64,000 nt of DNA from Bacteroidota bacterium (GTDB taxonomy: Bacteria > Bacteroidota > Bacteroidia > Chitinophagales > BACL12). The stretch spans positions 992,001-1,056,000 of the forward strand of contig JADJJZ010000029.1 of the NCBI GenBank assembly GCA_016706255.1, given 5' to 3'. A program made the translations under genes and the position numbers. This document shows, in pieces, positions 27,517 through 37,301 of the stretch (position 1 is its first letter; each line of letters opens with the position of its first letter). The notes under the pieces are model-generated. The model made no database searches, was not told the origin of the DNA, and saw only the letters and a program-made list of their open reading frames with translations.

Positions 27517-28804
27517 TGAAAATCAACGACAAAACCGCACATATTATTCTTCCGGTTTGGTTAATTTCTTCATCTGTATGAGAAGCTGACACAAAACAAA
27601 CTTCATACCCTGATGGCCCGATGTAAATACCGCGGTTCAACAATTCGGCATGAAAATATTTAAATTTAGCGAGTGCATTGCTATCGATTTCTGATGCTTT
27701 TCGAATCACACAATTTTCAGAAAATGCTATCCAGAAAATGGAGCCGATGTATAATATATTAACCGGAATTTTATTTTCGAAGGTATGTTTATTAATTAAA
27801 TCAGCAAGCATTTTGGTTTTGCGATTTAATGATTCGTAAAATTCGGGTTGCAAACATGCATTTAATTGCGCAATACCTGCAGAAATAGATAATGGATTTC
27901 CTGACAAGGTTCCGGCCTGATAAACATTGCCGTCCGGAGAAACATGTTGCATTATTTCACGACTTGCACCATAAGCGCCAACGGGTAATCCGCCACCAAT
28001 TATTTTTCCGAATGTGATAATATCCGGTTGGATACCATAAATTCCTGCTGCTCCTTCAAAACCTAATCGGAAACCACTGATTACTTCATCAAAAATCAAT
28101 AAAATATTATGTTGCGTGCATATATCCCGTAAAAATTGCAAAAACTCTTTTCGTTGTAATAACAGTCCGTTATTTGCAGGAACTGGTTCTATTATAATGC
28201 AGGCAATATCGTTTTTATATAATTGAATGGCGTTTTCAATAGCACTTTCATTATCCAATTCAACAACAATAGTTTCGGCTGCAAAGGCTTCAGGAACGCC
28301 TGCTGAGGATGTTTCTCCCAATGTTACCAATCCGGAACCTGCTTTTACCAGCATGGCATCACTGTGCCCGTGGTAACAACCTTCAAATTTGATTACTTTA
28401 TTTTTTTTGGTGTATCCTCTTGCTAAACGAATAGCACTCATTACAGCTTCTGTTCCCGAAGAAACAAATCGTAATTTTTCTATAAAACGATGATTTTCAA
28501 GTATCAGTTTACCTAAAATATTTTCATATTTAGTTGGTGTGCCAAATGAAGTTCCACTTTGTAAAGCTGTATTTACCGATTGTATAACGCTATCGTCGGC
28601 ATGACCTAAAATGAGTGGTCCCCAAGAGCAACAAAAGTCAATAAATTCATTATCATCTTCATCCCAAACGCGGCTGCCTTTTCCTTTTTTCATAAATAAA
28701 GGCGCACCTAAAACCGATTTAAATGCACGTACCGGTGAACTAACGCCACCCGGGAACATTTCCTTAGCTGCTTCAAATAATTTCTCTGAGTTTGTTCTTT
28801 TCAT
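27491..28804 (-). CDS. hemL: Glutamate-1-semialdehyde 2,1-aminomutase
   Basis: A PLP enzyme that converts glutamate-1-semialdehyde to 5-aminolevulinate, the entry to tetrapyrrole synthesis by the C5 route. The 437-residue length is normal. Diagnostic blocks are MFPGGVSSPVRAFKSV near the N-terminus, VSSGTEAVMSAIRLARGYT, FEGCYHGHSDAMLVKAGSG, LIFDEVISGFRLG and the lysine in TFGKIIGGGLPVGAYG. It starts 2 bases after the stop of the 1235-residue kinase gene and its own 3' end overlaps the next kinase gene, an unusual setting for a biosynthetic gene. Confidence 0.97.
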   Translation of the reverse strand: MKRTNSEKLFEAAKEMFPGGVSSPVRAFKSVLGAPLFMKKGKGSRVWDEDDNEFIDFCCSWGPLILGHADDSVIQSVNTALQSGTSFGTPTKYENILGKLILENHRFIEKLRFVSSGTEAVMSAIRLARGYTKKNKVIKFEGCYHGHSDAMLVKAGSGLVTLGETSSAGVPEAFAAETIVVELDNESAIENAIQLYKNDIACIIIEPVPANNGLLLQRKEFLQFLRDICTQHNILLIFDEVISGFRLGFEGAAGIYGIQPDIITFGKIIGGGLPVGAYGASREIMQHVSPDGNVYQAGTLSGNPLSISAGIAQLNACLQPEFYESLNRKTKMLADLINKHTFENKIPVNILYIGSIFWIAFSENCVIRKASEIDSNALAKFKYFHAELLNRGIYIGPSGYEVCFVSASHTDEEINQTGRIICAVLSLIFNENYVYHA

Positions 28805-28806
28805 AA

Positions 28807-31800
28807 TTAATCTGCTATAACCGGTAATTCAATAAAAAATGTGGTTCCTTGTCCTTCTACAGATTCAAACCAAATATAACCACCGGCACTTTCTACAATA
28901 TTTTTACACATGGCCAATCCAATACCCATTCCTGAACTCTTGGTAGTAAAATTGGGAACAAAAACTTTATCTTTTTCGTTCTCTGCAATTCCGCGTCCAT
29001 TGTCGGTAACCTTAACCATGGCGCGGTGTTCAGCCATATATAATATTACATTTATTTTCCCTTCTCTATCATCGGGAATTGCCTGAATGGCATTTTTTAT
29101 CACATTATTAAATACCCGCAACAATTGATTTTTATCTGCAAAAACCTCAATTCTGTTATCCGGTAGTTGCAAAGTTAATTCAACATGATCGTGTTCATTA
29201 AACAGTGATGTAACATTGGTTAATAAATCATTTAAACACAATTGTTCATTCACTGCTTTTGGCATTACCGCAAAGTTCGAAAATTCGGATGCGATATGCG
29301 TGAGATTATCTATTTGTTCTAAAATAGTATCCGTTACTTTCGAAGTGAGTTCTTTCACATTTGGCGCATTACTTTGAATAGCACGTTGCAAATGCTGAAT
29401 ACTTAAACGCATTGGCGTAAGCGGGTTTTTTATTTCATGCGCAACCTGTTTTGCCATATCACGCCAAGCACTTTCCCGCTCCGATTTTGCCAGTAATTCG
29501 GCAGAATTTTCGAGCTCCTTTAACATCTTATTATATTCCGCAACCAATAATCCGATTTCATCTTCATGGGTCCAGTGAATTGGATCGTTACCTTTTCCGA
29601 GTTTAATTCCTTTGAATTTACCCGCTATGGTTGCCAGCGGACTGGTGATACTGCGCGAAACGAAAAATGCGATAATACCGGCTAAAATGAGCAATAACAC
29701 ATATACGTTCACCAGGGTTACCATAAATGAAGATATCTCTGCTCTTAAATTTTGCTCTGTGGCAAAATAAGGCAGGTTGAGGTAAAACATCGTTTCTCCT
29801 TCATTATCCAATACGGGAACATAAGCCGAAAGGAAGGGTAAATCACCAATTTTTTCAGTTTGAATGAACCAGGTTTCTTTATCACAACTCATTTTAAAAT
29901 AAGCCAGCGAATTCATTTTTTTAGAAACCAATCCTTTATCAAAAATATCCGGCTGCGAAGAAGCTAATAAATCTCCACCCGGTTTATAAATATTGATATC
30001 CATTTCATGAATTTCGGATAATTCACCTACCTTATTACCTATTTTTTTAAGTTGTAATGCATTTAATCCTTCGCCCTTATTTTTTTTGCGACTATCACTA
30101 AAAAGGTAATCGATATTTGTTTGAACACCTTCAATTTTATTGAGCAATCGTTGTTTATGTGAGAAATTATATTGGTTTGAGATATAATAAATCGTTGCCA
30201 CACCCATCATAATAAATGCGAAAATGATGAGGCTGATTACAGATGTTTGTATTTTATTTTGCAGCGATGCATTCAGCCATTCTTTAAACACCAAATTACC
30301 CTGAACCACACGCGAAAGCCATTCCAATAAAATAATAATTACCAAAAATATCAGGTAAAAGAAAAACAGATAAGAAAAGATAGAAACCGGCTGAAACCAA
30401 TTATCCTGAGGTACCGAAACAATTACCTTTTTATTTTCATTTACCTTATAAAGGTAATGGTTGTAGTCGTTTTGTTGAATGGTTGTAGACTCAAGATCCT
30501 TATCCATATAAAAAATATCCATTAGCGGATAGGAATAATCCCCTTCCCGTTCGGATAAGGTATGGTCGTTATAAACAGCATAATCAAAGGCCACAAAACT
30601 TTCGGATGTTCTCAGGTCATCATCAATAAGTAATTCAGGGTAAATACTTTCACCTGTAAACTTACGGGGAACCATGCGCAAATAGGCAATGTAATTTTTA
30701 TCGCTGTCGTTATGCACATTCAATTCAGCGAGGTAATAATAATTGCCGGTATAATCGTTAATAAAATATAAATTTTTTGCCGAGGTAAATTCACCATTGT
30801 TTTCAATTGCATCGATAAATGAATATCGCGATGGTGTAGCTTCAGCATTTGTACTGATAATTGCCGTGTCGTTTTTAAACACAAAAATATCAGTAGCATA
30901 TTTTTTGAAATAGTTTGATTGTAAATCCTGTCTTATCTGATTAATTACACCCGGACGAATGCGTTCTTCATTGTCGCGCGTAACACCTTGCATAGCCAGT
31001 TGTTTAATTACATCGGCTTCAATATCACTAAATAAATATTCCGTAATCGGGTCTTTTTCAATTGATTTTTTTAATGCAAATAGCCGTTTGGTTTCAATTT
31101 CTTTATGTGCAATGGAAGTGCTAAAAATGTAAGCGCTGAACGATGAAAAATAAATGAGCCAAATCATCATTCCACCCAAACTTCTGGTGCCAATTTTATT
31201 GTTTAATAAAAAGATGCGTATCAATACAAATCCGGTAACCAGCGCAATCATGTCGGTCTGTAATGCCCTTCCGGTAAGCCTTTGAAAGGTCAGTGCCAAA
31301 ATACCCACTAAAAAAACAATTATTACAAAACGATATTTTTTTTCTGCACCGCGCACCATAATTTCCACACACCGAATACCAATAAAAAAGTAACTGAGCA
31401 GCAATACCGAAATGCATAAAAATCCGACAAAACTGAAGTAATTTAAGGAGAAAAAATTATTGATATTAAATGAAATAGATGAGTCAATAATTAAACTTCT
31501 GAATATCTGCCCGGTAAGTAACGAAGTGAGTACCAAAAACACAGCAATTAACAGCGATGCAATTTTTGATATTGAACCTTTTGTTGAAAGTTTAATATAA
31601 AAATGATTCGAAAAAAACAGTGAAAAAGTGAATAATAAAATCGTTTTTATCAGCAAATCTCCGGTTGAATTTGCAATACCCGGCGAACCATAATGCAGCG
31701 GATCAAACAATGGTAAATAGATAAATATTTGTTTAAATAACAACATATTTACCACCAGATACAAACCAATCAGCATAACTATTATTGCCGTTATACCCAA

Positions 31801-32514
31801 AAACCGGTTGAATTTGGCCGCTATCCATTTTGCTGTGTGATAAATTATGATCAGCAAAATGATAAAAGCAGCAGCTAATAAAATATAAACAAGCGGCGTG
31901 TAAACCGGCACAGGGCTAATTTCAGGATTGGGCGAAATATAAAAAATTTCGTTCCCGTTTAATGAATGCACAGCAGCTGTGCTCGGGCTTGGTCTAGCTT
32001 GCAATTTTAAGTGTGCAGGGATTTGAATACCCGGTGTTTTTACGTCGTTGAGGTATTTGTTTTTTATGCCGAAATCAAATTGCAGCGGGAGGAAACCAAT
32101 AACATGGATTTCACCGGGAAAATCATGTTGGAAAATGATGTATTCGCCATTGGTTTCTGAAATAAATAAAGGTGCATCATTATAAACCAGTTGTGCCTTA
32201 ACGGGTGTAATAAAATTATTGGTCCATATAATTGCACTATCCTGCTGATAAACAATAATACCATATGGTTTAGCTGCTAATCCGGAAAATTCCTCAAACG
32301 TATAACTATCGGTAATGAGGTTACTGACAATCTGGTCGTTGGAAATTGTTTCAATAATTTCCTCTTCCAAATCCTGATATTCATTTTCGATACGGTTAAC
32401 TGCAACGTTTGTGCTCAGGTTGCGTTGTGTTTGCTGCACCATAATAAATGCGGCAACCACTGCAATAACAAGCAGGGTTCCAGTAATTAAGCCGGGCGAT
32501 TTTCTTTTCAACAA
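28807..32514 (-). CDS. Large multi-span sensor histidine kinase
   Basis: 1235 residues. An N-terminal membrane helix (about 8-26) and a periplasmic sensor region are followed by a block of about eight membrane helices (about 210-470), a second extracytoplasmic region (about 480-730), further helices near 735-755 and 775-800, a third sensor region, a helix near 935 and a HAMP-like linker (RSITSPLATIAGKFKGIK). The kinase core has His1026 in QVAHEIKNPLTPMRLSIQHL, NVIKNAIQAIPD, TDNGRGIAENEKD and GMGIGLAMCKNIVE, nearest to NtrY-type kinases. No dedicated regulator is adjacent; hemL follows after 2 bases. Ligand unknown. Confidence 0.93.
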   Translation of the reverse strand: MLKRKSPGLITGTLLVIAVVAAFIMVQQTQRNLSTNVAVNRIENEYQDLEEEIIETISNDQIVSNLITDSYTFEEFSGLAAKPYGIIVYQQDSAIIWTNNFITPVKAQLVYNDAPLFISETNGEYIIFQHDFPGEIHVIGFLPLQFDFGIKNKYLNDVKTPGIQIPAHLKLQARPSPSTAAVHSLNGNEIFYISPNPEISPVPVYTPLVYILLAAAFIILLIIIYHTAKWIAAKFNRFLGITAIIVMLIGLYLVVNMLLFKQIFIYLPLFDPLHYGSPGIANSTGDLLIKTILLFTFSLFFSNHFYIKLSTKGSISKIASLLIAVFLVLTSLLTGQIFRSLIIDSSISFNINNFFSLNYFSFVGFLCISVLLLSYFFIGIRCVEIMVRGAEKKYRFVIIVFLVGILALTFQRLTGRALQTDMIALVTGFVLIRIFLLNNKIGTRSLGGMMIWLIYFSSFSAYIFSTSIAHKEIETKRLFALKKSIEKDPITEYLFSDIEADVIKQLAMQGVTRDNEERIRPGVINQIRQDLQSNYFKKYATDIFVFKNDTAIISTNAEATPSRYSFIDAIENNGEFTSAKNLYFINDYTGNYYYLAELNVHNDSDKNYIAYLRMVPRKFTGESIYPELLIDDDLRTSESFVAFDYAVYNDHTLSEREGDYSYPLMDIFYMDKDLESTTIQQNDYNHYLYKVNENKKVIVSVPQDNWFQPVSIFSYLFFFYLIFLVIIILLEWLSRVVQGNLVFKEWLNASLQNKIQTSVISLIIFAFIMMGVATIYYISNQYNFSHKQRLLNKIEGVQTNIDYLFSDSRKKNKGEGLNALQLKKIGNKVGELSEIHEMDINIYKPGGDLLASSQPDIFDKGLVSKKMNSLAYFKMSCDKETWFIQTEKIGDLPFLSAYVPVLDNEGETMFYLNLPYFATEQNLRAEISSFMVTLVNVYVLLLILAGIIAFFVSRSITSPLATIAGKFKGIKLGKGNDPIHWTHEDEIGLLVAEYNKMLKELENSAELLAKSERESAWRDMAKQVAHEIKNPLTPMRLSIQHLQRAIQSNAPNVKELTSKVTDTILEQIDNLTHIASEFSNFAVMPKAVNEQLCLNDLLTNVTSLFNEHDHVELTLQLPDNRIEVFADKNQLLRVFNNVIKNAIQAIPDDREGKINVILYMAEHRAMVKVTDNGRGIAENEKDKVFVPNFTTKSSGMGIGLAMCKNIVESAGGYIWFESVEGQGTTFFIELPVIAD

Positions 32515-32716
32515 TTCAGGATTTAATAAATATTTGCCAATAATATAATTTTCTTCCTATATTGGCATTGCCTTTTATACAAAAATCGGGCTATAAACGC
32601 GGGTTATGATAAAATGAGCAGCGTTTGCATTCCTGAAATTTGTATCGGCATTTTGGCAAATATGATGTAAAAATAACATCCAAACCATTAAATCAACTCA
32701 ACCAAACCTATCGCTT

Positions 32717-35647
32717 ATGAGAAAAGTTTTTACGCTCATTACCTTTCTTACAATTACAGCCGCTATGCAACTTTCAGCCCAAAACCGCACCATAACGGGT
32801 GTAGTGCTTGATGGCTCGTCGAATGAACCCATTCCCGGTGCTTCAATAATTGCAAGAGAAGACCCTACCGTTGGGGCAGTTTCGGATGTTGACGGCAAAT
32901 TCACATTGAGTGCGCCGGCGGGTGTAAACACCCTTACTATCAGTTCCGTTGGATTTACCACACAAGAATTTGTAATCGGCAACCAAACAAACCTTACTAT
33001 TAATCTACAGCCTGCAGATTATAATCTGGATGCAATTGTAGTGAGTGCTTCGCGTCGCCAGGAAAAAATTCTGGATGCACCTGCTTCCATTACACTTATT
33101 ACACCCGAACAATTAAAAAATACAGCCGCCGTTACACCAATGGCAAACTTAAAAGGTGTTCCCGGCGTAGATATTATAAATACCGGCCTCGTGCAAAGCA
33201 ACGTGGTAGTGCGTGGATTCAACAATATTTTTTCCGGCTCATTATTAATGATGGTCGACAATAGATATGCTGCCGTTCCAAGCTTAAGAGCAAATGTTGC
33301 CACATTTATTCCAACCGATAATATTGACCTCGAACGTATTGAGGTATTGCGCGGACCTGCTTCTGCTTTATACGGACCAAACTGTTCGAATGGTGTTTGT
33401 CATATGATTACCAAATCACCCCTTACTCAGGAAAAACAATTTATGACAACCGCTTCAATAGGACTTGGTTTCAGAAGTAAAATAAGTGATACCATTTTAA
33501 TTTCTAATCCCGTTGACCCAACAACGGGTTTGGTTTATGATGACTATACACCATTATTTGATTATGATAATATTGGTGAACGTATGTTTTATACAGCATC
33601 GTTCCGCCATTCAGGAAAAATTAATGACAGATTCGGATATAAAATATTATTTACCTACCTCGATGGTATGGATTGGTTATACGACGATCCGTTTGAACCT
33701 GCACAAATTCAATTAGGTTATCAAACTTCTGAAGGTCGCGTGAATGTTGGTGATACCATTCAAAATGTGCGTGACAATCATATTAATAAAATTGGATTGG
33801 ATTTGCGTTTTGATTACCGCATGAAAAATTCAGGCGAACTTATTTTTAGTGGTGGACTTACCGAAAACGATGGTATTGAATTAACCGGTATCGGAGCAGG
33901 TCAGGCAATAAACTGGAAATATTATTATGCACAGGCAAGATATTTATATAAAGGCTGGTTTGCACAGGCATTTATTAATGGTAGTGATGCCGGTGATACT
34001 TATTTATTCAGAACAGGCGACTTGATTATTGACCATTCAAAACAATATGTTGGTCAATTGCAACACGGCGATGAACTGATGAATAAAAAGTTGAATCTGG
34101 TATACGGAACCGACGGTATATATACAGCTCCGGATACTGAAAATACGATTAATGGTGAAAATGAGGAAGATGATAATATTTTAGAAATTGGCGCCTATTT
34201 ACAAGGTGATTATAAAGCAACTTCTAAATTTAATTTGATTGCAGCCATGCGTTATGATTATCACAACTTTGTGGATGATGCATTCTTTTCTCCACGCGCC
34301 GCTGTTGTGTATAAAGCTAATTCAAAAAATACATTCCGTTTAACGTATAACCGTTCGTTTTCTGCACCAAGTTCTAATAACTTAAATCTTGATATTTTGC
34401 AGTTAGGCGATTTAACCGGATATGCACAATTGTTCCAAGGTTACCTTGGTTCCGATTATGTTCCGAATATGCCATTATATGCAATTGGTAACCGCGATGG
34501 ATTCCACTATTCATATGATGAAAACGGATTAGCACAATATACTTCTCCGTATTCGCAGTATCTCGGATATGATGCAGACCAATATTTTTCACTGGATAAT
34601 AGTTTAGAAATCAACAACGTAATTTGGGATGCTACACGCGGATTATTACAATCTGCATTTGATGCTACCATTCCCGGTTTAGGTATTGCTTTGGTGGGAT
34701 GGTTACCTGATGATATTACAGTTGCTGCAAACTCTGTAGCTGCATTAAATCTTACCACTGAAGAATTTGACCCAATCGATGAAAAAAATATTACCGATTA
34801 TACTTCTATCAAAAATTCAGCAACCAATACTATTGAATTAGGATGGAAAGGTTCATTGGCCAACGATAAAATTTTCGCCATGGTTGATGTATATTATAAT
34901 ATGATACAGGATTATGTGAGTCCACTTACCGATATTACACCAAACGTATTTATAGATGGTGCTGAGTTAGCTGCTTATGTTACACCTATTATTATGGGGA
35001 ATTTTTATGACACAACAGGTTCTAACGAAATTCTTGCCGGTTTAGTAACTTCAACATTAGATGATGACCCTGCTTACGGTGGAAATAATGACGGTACAGG
35101 TGTTGATGAATTTATTAATCTGGTTTTAGCAGCAGGTGCAGGTTTACCGGTTGGTACAGTTTCACCTATGGAATATCCTGACGGAGCAAAATATGTTACC
35201 TATGTTAACTTAGGTGATATTTCTGTTTTTGGTGCAGATTTCGGTATGAGCTGGTATGTAAATGATGATTTAACCATGCAATTTTCTTATTCATGGGTAG
35301 ATAAAGATTCAGTGGAATTACCGGGCGCTCAGTTAGGTTATGTAGGTTTGAATGCTCCTAAAAATAAATTGTCGGTGCGCGGATTTTATGATATCACTAA
35401 AATAGATTTGAACGTTGGATTAAACTTCCGCTGGCAGTCATCATACCCTGCAAACTCAGGTGCTTATGTTGGAACAGTTGAATCAATAAATGATTTAGAC
35501 CTTACTTTAAATTATACACCTGATTATATTAAGGATACTCAATTTACCTTGTTAGTAACCAATTTATATAATCACGAACAACAGTATTTTGTGGGTGCAC
35601 CAAAAATTGGTAGTACCTACTTCTTTAAAATTACCAAATCGTTTTAA
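32717..35647 (+). CDS. TonB-dependent receptor
   Basis: A 976-residue outer-membrane transporter with a signal peptide (about 1-21, ending MQLSAQ). The carboxypeptidase-regulatory-like domain is at about 23-103 (ITGVVLDGSSNEPIPGASI, SDVDGKFTL), the plug at about 105-235 (DAIVVSASRRQEKILDAPAS, VVVRGFNNIFSGS, ERIEVLRGPASALYGPN), and the barrel at about 250-976, ending in the aromatic YFFKITKSF. The plug holds an uncommon CSNGVCHMITKSP in place of the usual ANGVINIITK. There is no SusD neighbour, so a siderophore, vitamin or peptide is as likely as a glycan. The gene diverges from the large kinase and has its own terminator. Confidence 0.94.
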   Translation: MRKVFTLITFLTITAAMQLSAQNRTITGVVLDGSSNEPIPGASIIAREDPTVGAVSDVDGKFTLSAPAGVNTLTISSVGFTTQEFVIGNQTNLTINLQPADYNLDAIVVSASRRQEKILDAPASITLITPEQLKNTAAVTPMANLKGVPGVDIINTGLVQSNVVVRGFNNIFSGSLLMMVDNRYAAVPSLRANVATFIPTDNIDLERIEVLRGPASALYGPNCSNGVCHMITKSPLTQEKQFMTTASIGLGFRSKISDTILISNPVDPTTGLVYDDYTPLFDYDNIGERMFYTASFRHSGKINDRFGYKILFTYLDGMDWLYDDPFEPAQIQLGYQTSEGRVNVGDTIQNVRDNHINKIGLDLRFDYRMKNSGELIFSGGLTENDGIELTGIGAGQAINWKYYYAQARYLYKGWFAQAFINGSDAGDTYLFRTGDLIIDHSKQYVGQLQHGDELMNKKLNLVYGTDGIYTAPDTENTINGENEEDDNILEIGAYLQGDYKATSKFNLIAAMRYDYHNFVDDAFFSPRAAVVYKANSKNTFRLTYNRSFSAPSSNNLNLDILQLGDLTGYAQLFQGYLGSDYVPNMPLYAIGNRDGFHYSYDENGLAQYTSPYSQYLGYDADQYFSLDNSLEINNVIWDATRGLLQSAFDATIPGLGIALVGWLPDDITVAANSVAALNLTTEEFDPIDEKNITDYTSIKNSATNTIELGWKGSLANDKIFAMVDVYYNMIQDYVSPLTDITPNVFIDGAELAAYVTPIIMGNFYDTTGSNEILAGLVTSTLDDDPAYGGNNDGTGVDEFINLVLAAGAGLPVGTVSPMEYPDGAKYVTYVNLGDISVFGADFGMSWYVNDDLTMQFSYSWVDKDSVELPGAQLGYVGLNAPKNKLSVRGFYDITKIDLNVGLNFRWQSSYPANSGAYVGTVESINDLDLTLNYTPDYIKDTQFTLLVTNLYNHEQQYFVGAPKIGSTYFFKITKSF

Positions 35648-35676
35648 GATACATTTGAAAACCTGTATACGAAGAG

Positions 35677-35702
35677 AAGTCCGCCCCGGCGGACTTTTTT
35701 TT
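35677..35702 (+). terminator. Terminator of the TonB receptor gene
   Basis: AAGTCCGCC and GGCGGACTT pair around a 3-base loop, followed by eight T; 30 bases after the receptor stop. Confidence 0.92.
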
Positions 35703-35721
35703 ATGTACCATTAAAACAAGC

Positions 35722-35729
35722 TATCTTCG
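35722..35729 (+). promoter_or_regulatory. Possible promoter element of the sulfotransferase-like gene
   Basis: TATCTTCG, one mismatch from TANNTTTG, ends 5 bases before the ATG at 35735; if used, the mRNA would have almost no leader. Confidence 0.35.
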
Positions 35730-35734
35730 CAATC

Positions 35735-36445
35735 ATGTTCAATACGCTGCGCAATATATTTCAACCAAAACTTCCGCATAAAAAAATATTATTATACGGC
35801 TTACAACGCAGTGGTACCAACTATCTTGAAACATTAATACATTTGAATTATCCGAATTGCCAATTTATAAACGGAGAAATTCGCAATGAAATTATACATA
35901 AACATTTCAGGTTATACGATAATAAAAATTGTATCCCTGAACCACAGTTTGAAAACACTGCACACTTTAACAGCTTAGCTGATTTTGAACAAGCGCTGCC
36001 TGAAAATAATATTCCTGATATTTATTTGGTCATGTCTAAAGACCCTTATAGCTGGTATACCAGTTACGTTGGATGGAGCAAAAAAAATAACTGGCCAAAA
36101 CGCGATTATCATTATATTGAAGAATACAATCTGTTTTATGGTAAGTGGAAGTTTCTGGCTTCGGGCGAAAAACGAATACTATTTATTCGCTACCAGGATT
36201 TATTAACAGCACCGCAAACAGAATTAAATAAGCTAGCAACAGCTTTATCTCTCCCCATAAAACAACCCATTCGCACTACCAAAAAAGTATATGCATCGCG
36301 AAGATTTACCGATGATAAAAAGGATGCTTTTCTCAACAAAAGTTATTTAGGTAAAATTGATGCGGGCGACTTTACCACCATTAATACATTGCTTGATGTT
36401 GATTTACTCAATCAACTCGGTTATAGCATTGAGCAACGGTCTTAA
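35735..36445 (+). CDS. P-loop sulfotransferase-like protein
   Basis: A 236-residue cytoplasmic protein. Residues 19-33 (LLYGLQRSGTNYLET) fit the 5'-phosphosulfate-binding loop of sulfotransferases that use PAPS, and LVMSKDPYSWYTSYVGW (about 98-114, Ser101) fits the 3'-phosphate-binding segment. The rest is helical and ends without a signal or membrane helix. The acceptor is unknown; such enzymes in bacteria modify cell-surface glycans or small molecules. The gene stands between a terminator and convergent mazG, so it is probably monocistronic. Confidence 0.75.
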   Translation: MFNTLRNIFQPKLPHKKILLYGLQRSGTNYLETLIHLNYPNCQFINGEIRNEIIHKHFRLYDNKNCIPEPQFENTAHFNSLADFEQALPENNIPDIYLVMSKDPYSWYTSYVGWSKKNNWPKRDYHYIEEYNLFYGKWKFLASGEKRILFIRYQDLLTAPQTELNKLATALSLPIKQPIRTTKKVYASRRFTDDKKDAFLNKSYLGKIDAGDFTTINTLLDVDLLNQLGYSIEQRS

Positions 36446-36449
36446 AAGA

Positions 36450-37241
36450 TTAAACTACTTTTTTCGCTTCATTCCACAAGGCATCCATTTCGGCAAGTGT
36501 CATAGTATTGAGGTCTTTATTTTGAGCGCGGGCCTGCTCTTCGATATATCGGAAACGGGTTATAAATTTTTTATTCGTGCGTTCAAGCGCATTTTCAGGA
36601 TCCACCTTTATAAATCGGGAAAGGTTGATCATCGAAAACATCAAATCACCAAATTCTTCTTCCAGTTTTAATTTATCGTAATCGGGGGTTGCTATCACTT
36701 CTTTTAATTCCTGCATTTCTTCCTCAACCTTATCCCAAACCTGTTGAGTATTTTCCCATTCAAATTTTACCTGTGCTGCTTTTTCCTGAATGCGGTAAGC
36801 CTTTATCATTGATGGCAAACCATTTGGCACACCTTGTAAAACCGATTTTTTTCCTTCCTTTAATTTAAGCTGCTCCCAGTTTTTTTTCACTTCCTCTTCA
36901 TCAGCCACTTTTACATCACCATAAATATGCGGATGGCGGTGAATCAATTTTTCACATTGCGCATTTAATACATCAGCAATACTAAACTGTTCCTGCTCCT
37001 CTCCTATCTTGCTGTAAAATATCATATGCAGCAACACATCACCTAATTCTTCTTTTATTCCCTGCCAGTCGTTTCCGGTAATTGCATCAGCCAGTTCATA
37101 TGTTTCTTCAATGGTGAGGTTACGCAAAGAATGAATGGTTTGTTTTTTATCCCAGGGACATTGACTGCGCAGTTCATCCATGATAGTAAGTAATCGGTTA
37201 AAGGCAGTTAATTTAGCTTCAGTGGAAATATTCATGTCCAA
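36450..37241 (-). CDS. mazG: Nucleoside triphosphate pyrophosphohydrolase
   Basis: Hydrolyses (d)NTPs to monophosphates and pyrophosphate; a housecleaning and stress-related enzyme. The 263-residue protein shows the two tandem MazG halves of the E. coli type: CPWDKKQTIHSLRNLTIEE and EELGDVLLHMIFYSKIG in the first, EFGDLMFSMINLSRF and ALERTNKKFITRFRYIEE in the second. The ELGD and EFGD motifs carry Mg2+ ligands. The start at 37241 gives MDMNISTEAK. It is convergent with the sulfotransferase-like gene, 4 bases apart, and divergent from the T9SS plug gene. Confidence 0.95.
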   Translation of the reverse strand: MDMNISTEAKLTAFNRLLTIMDELRSQCPWDKKQTIHSLRNLTIEETYELADAITGNDWQGIKEELGDVLLHMIFYSKIGEEQEQFSIADVLNAQCEKLIHRHPHIYGDVKVADEEEVKKNWEQLKLKEGKKSVLQGVPNGLPSMIKAYRIQEKAAQVKFEWENTQQVWDKVEEEMQELKEVIATPDYDKLKLEEEFGDLMFSMINLSRFIKVDPENALERTNKKFITRFRYIEEQARAQNKDLNTMTLAEMDALWNEAKKVV

Positions 37242-37301
37242 TTAGTTTTAAATACAAAGGTCAGTAATTAAATTGGCATCTTAATTGAGGAAAGTAACAC
37301 A

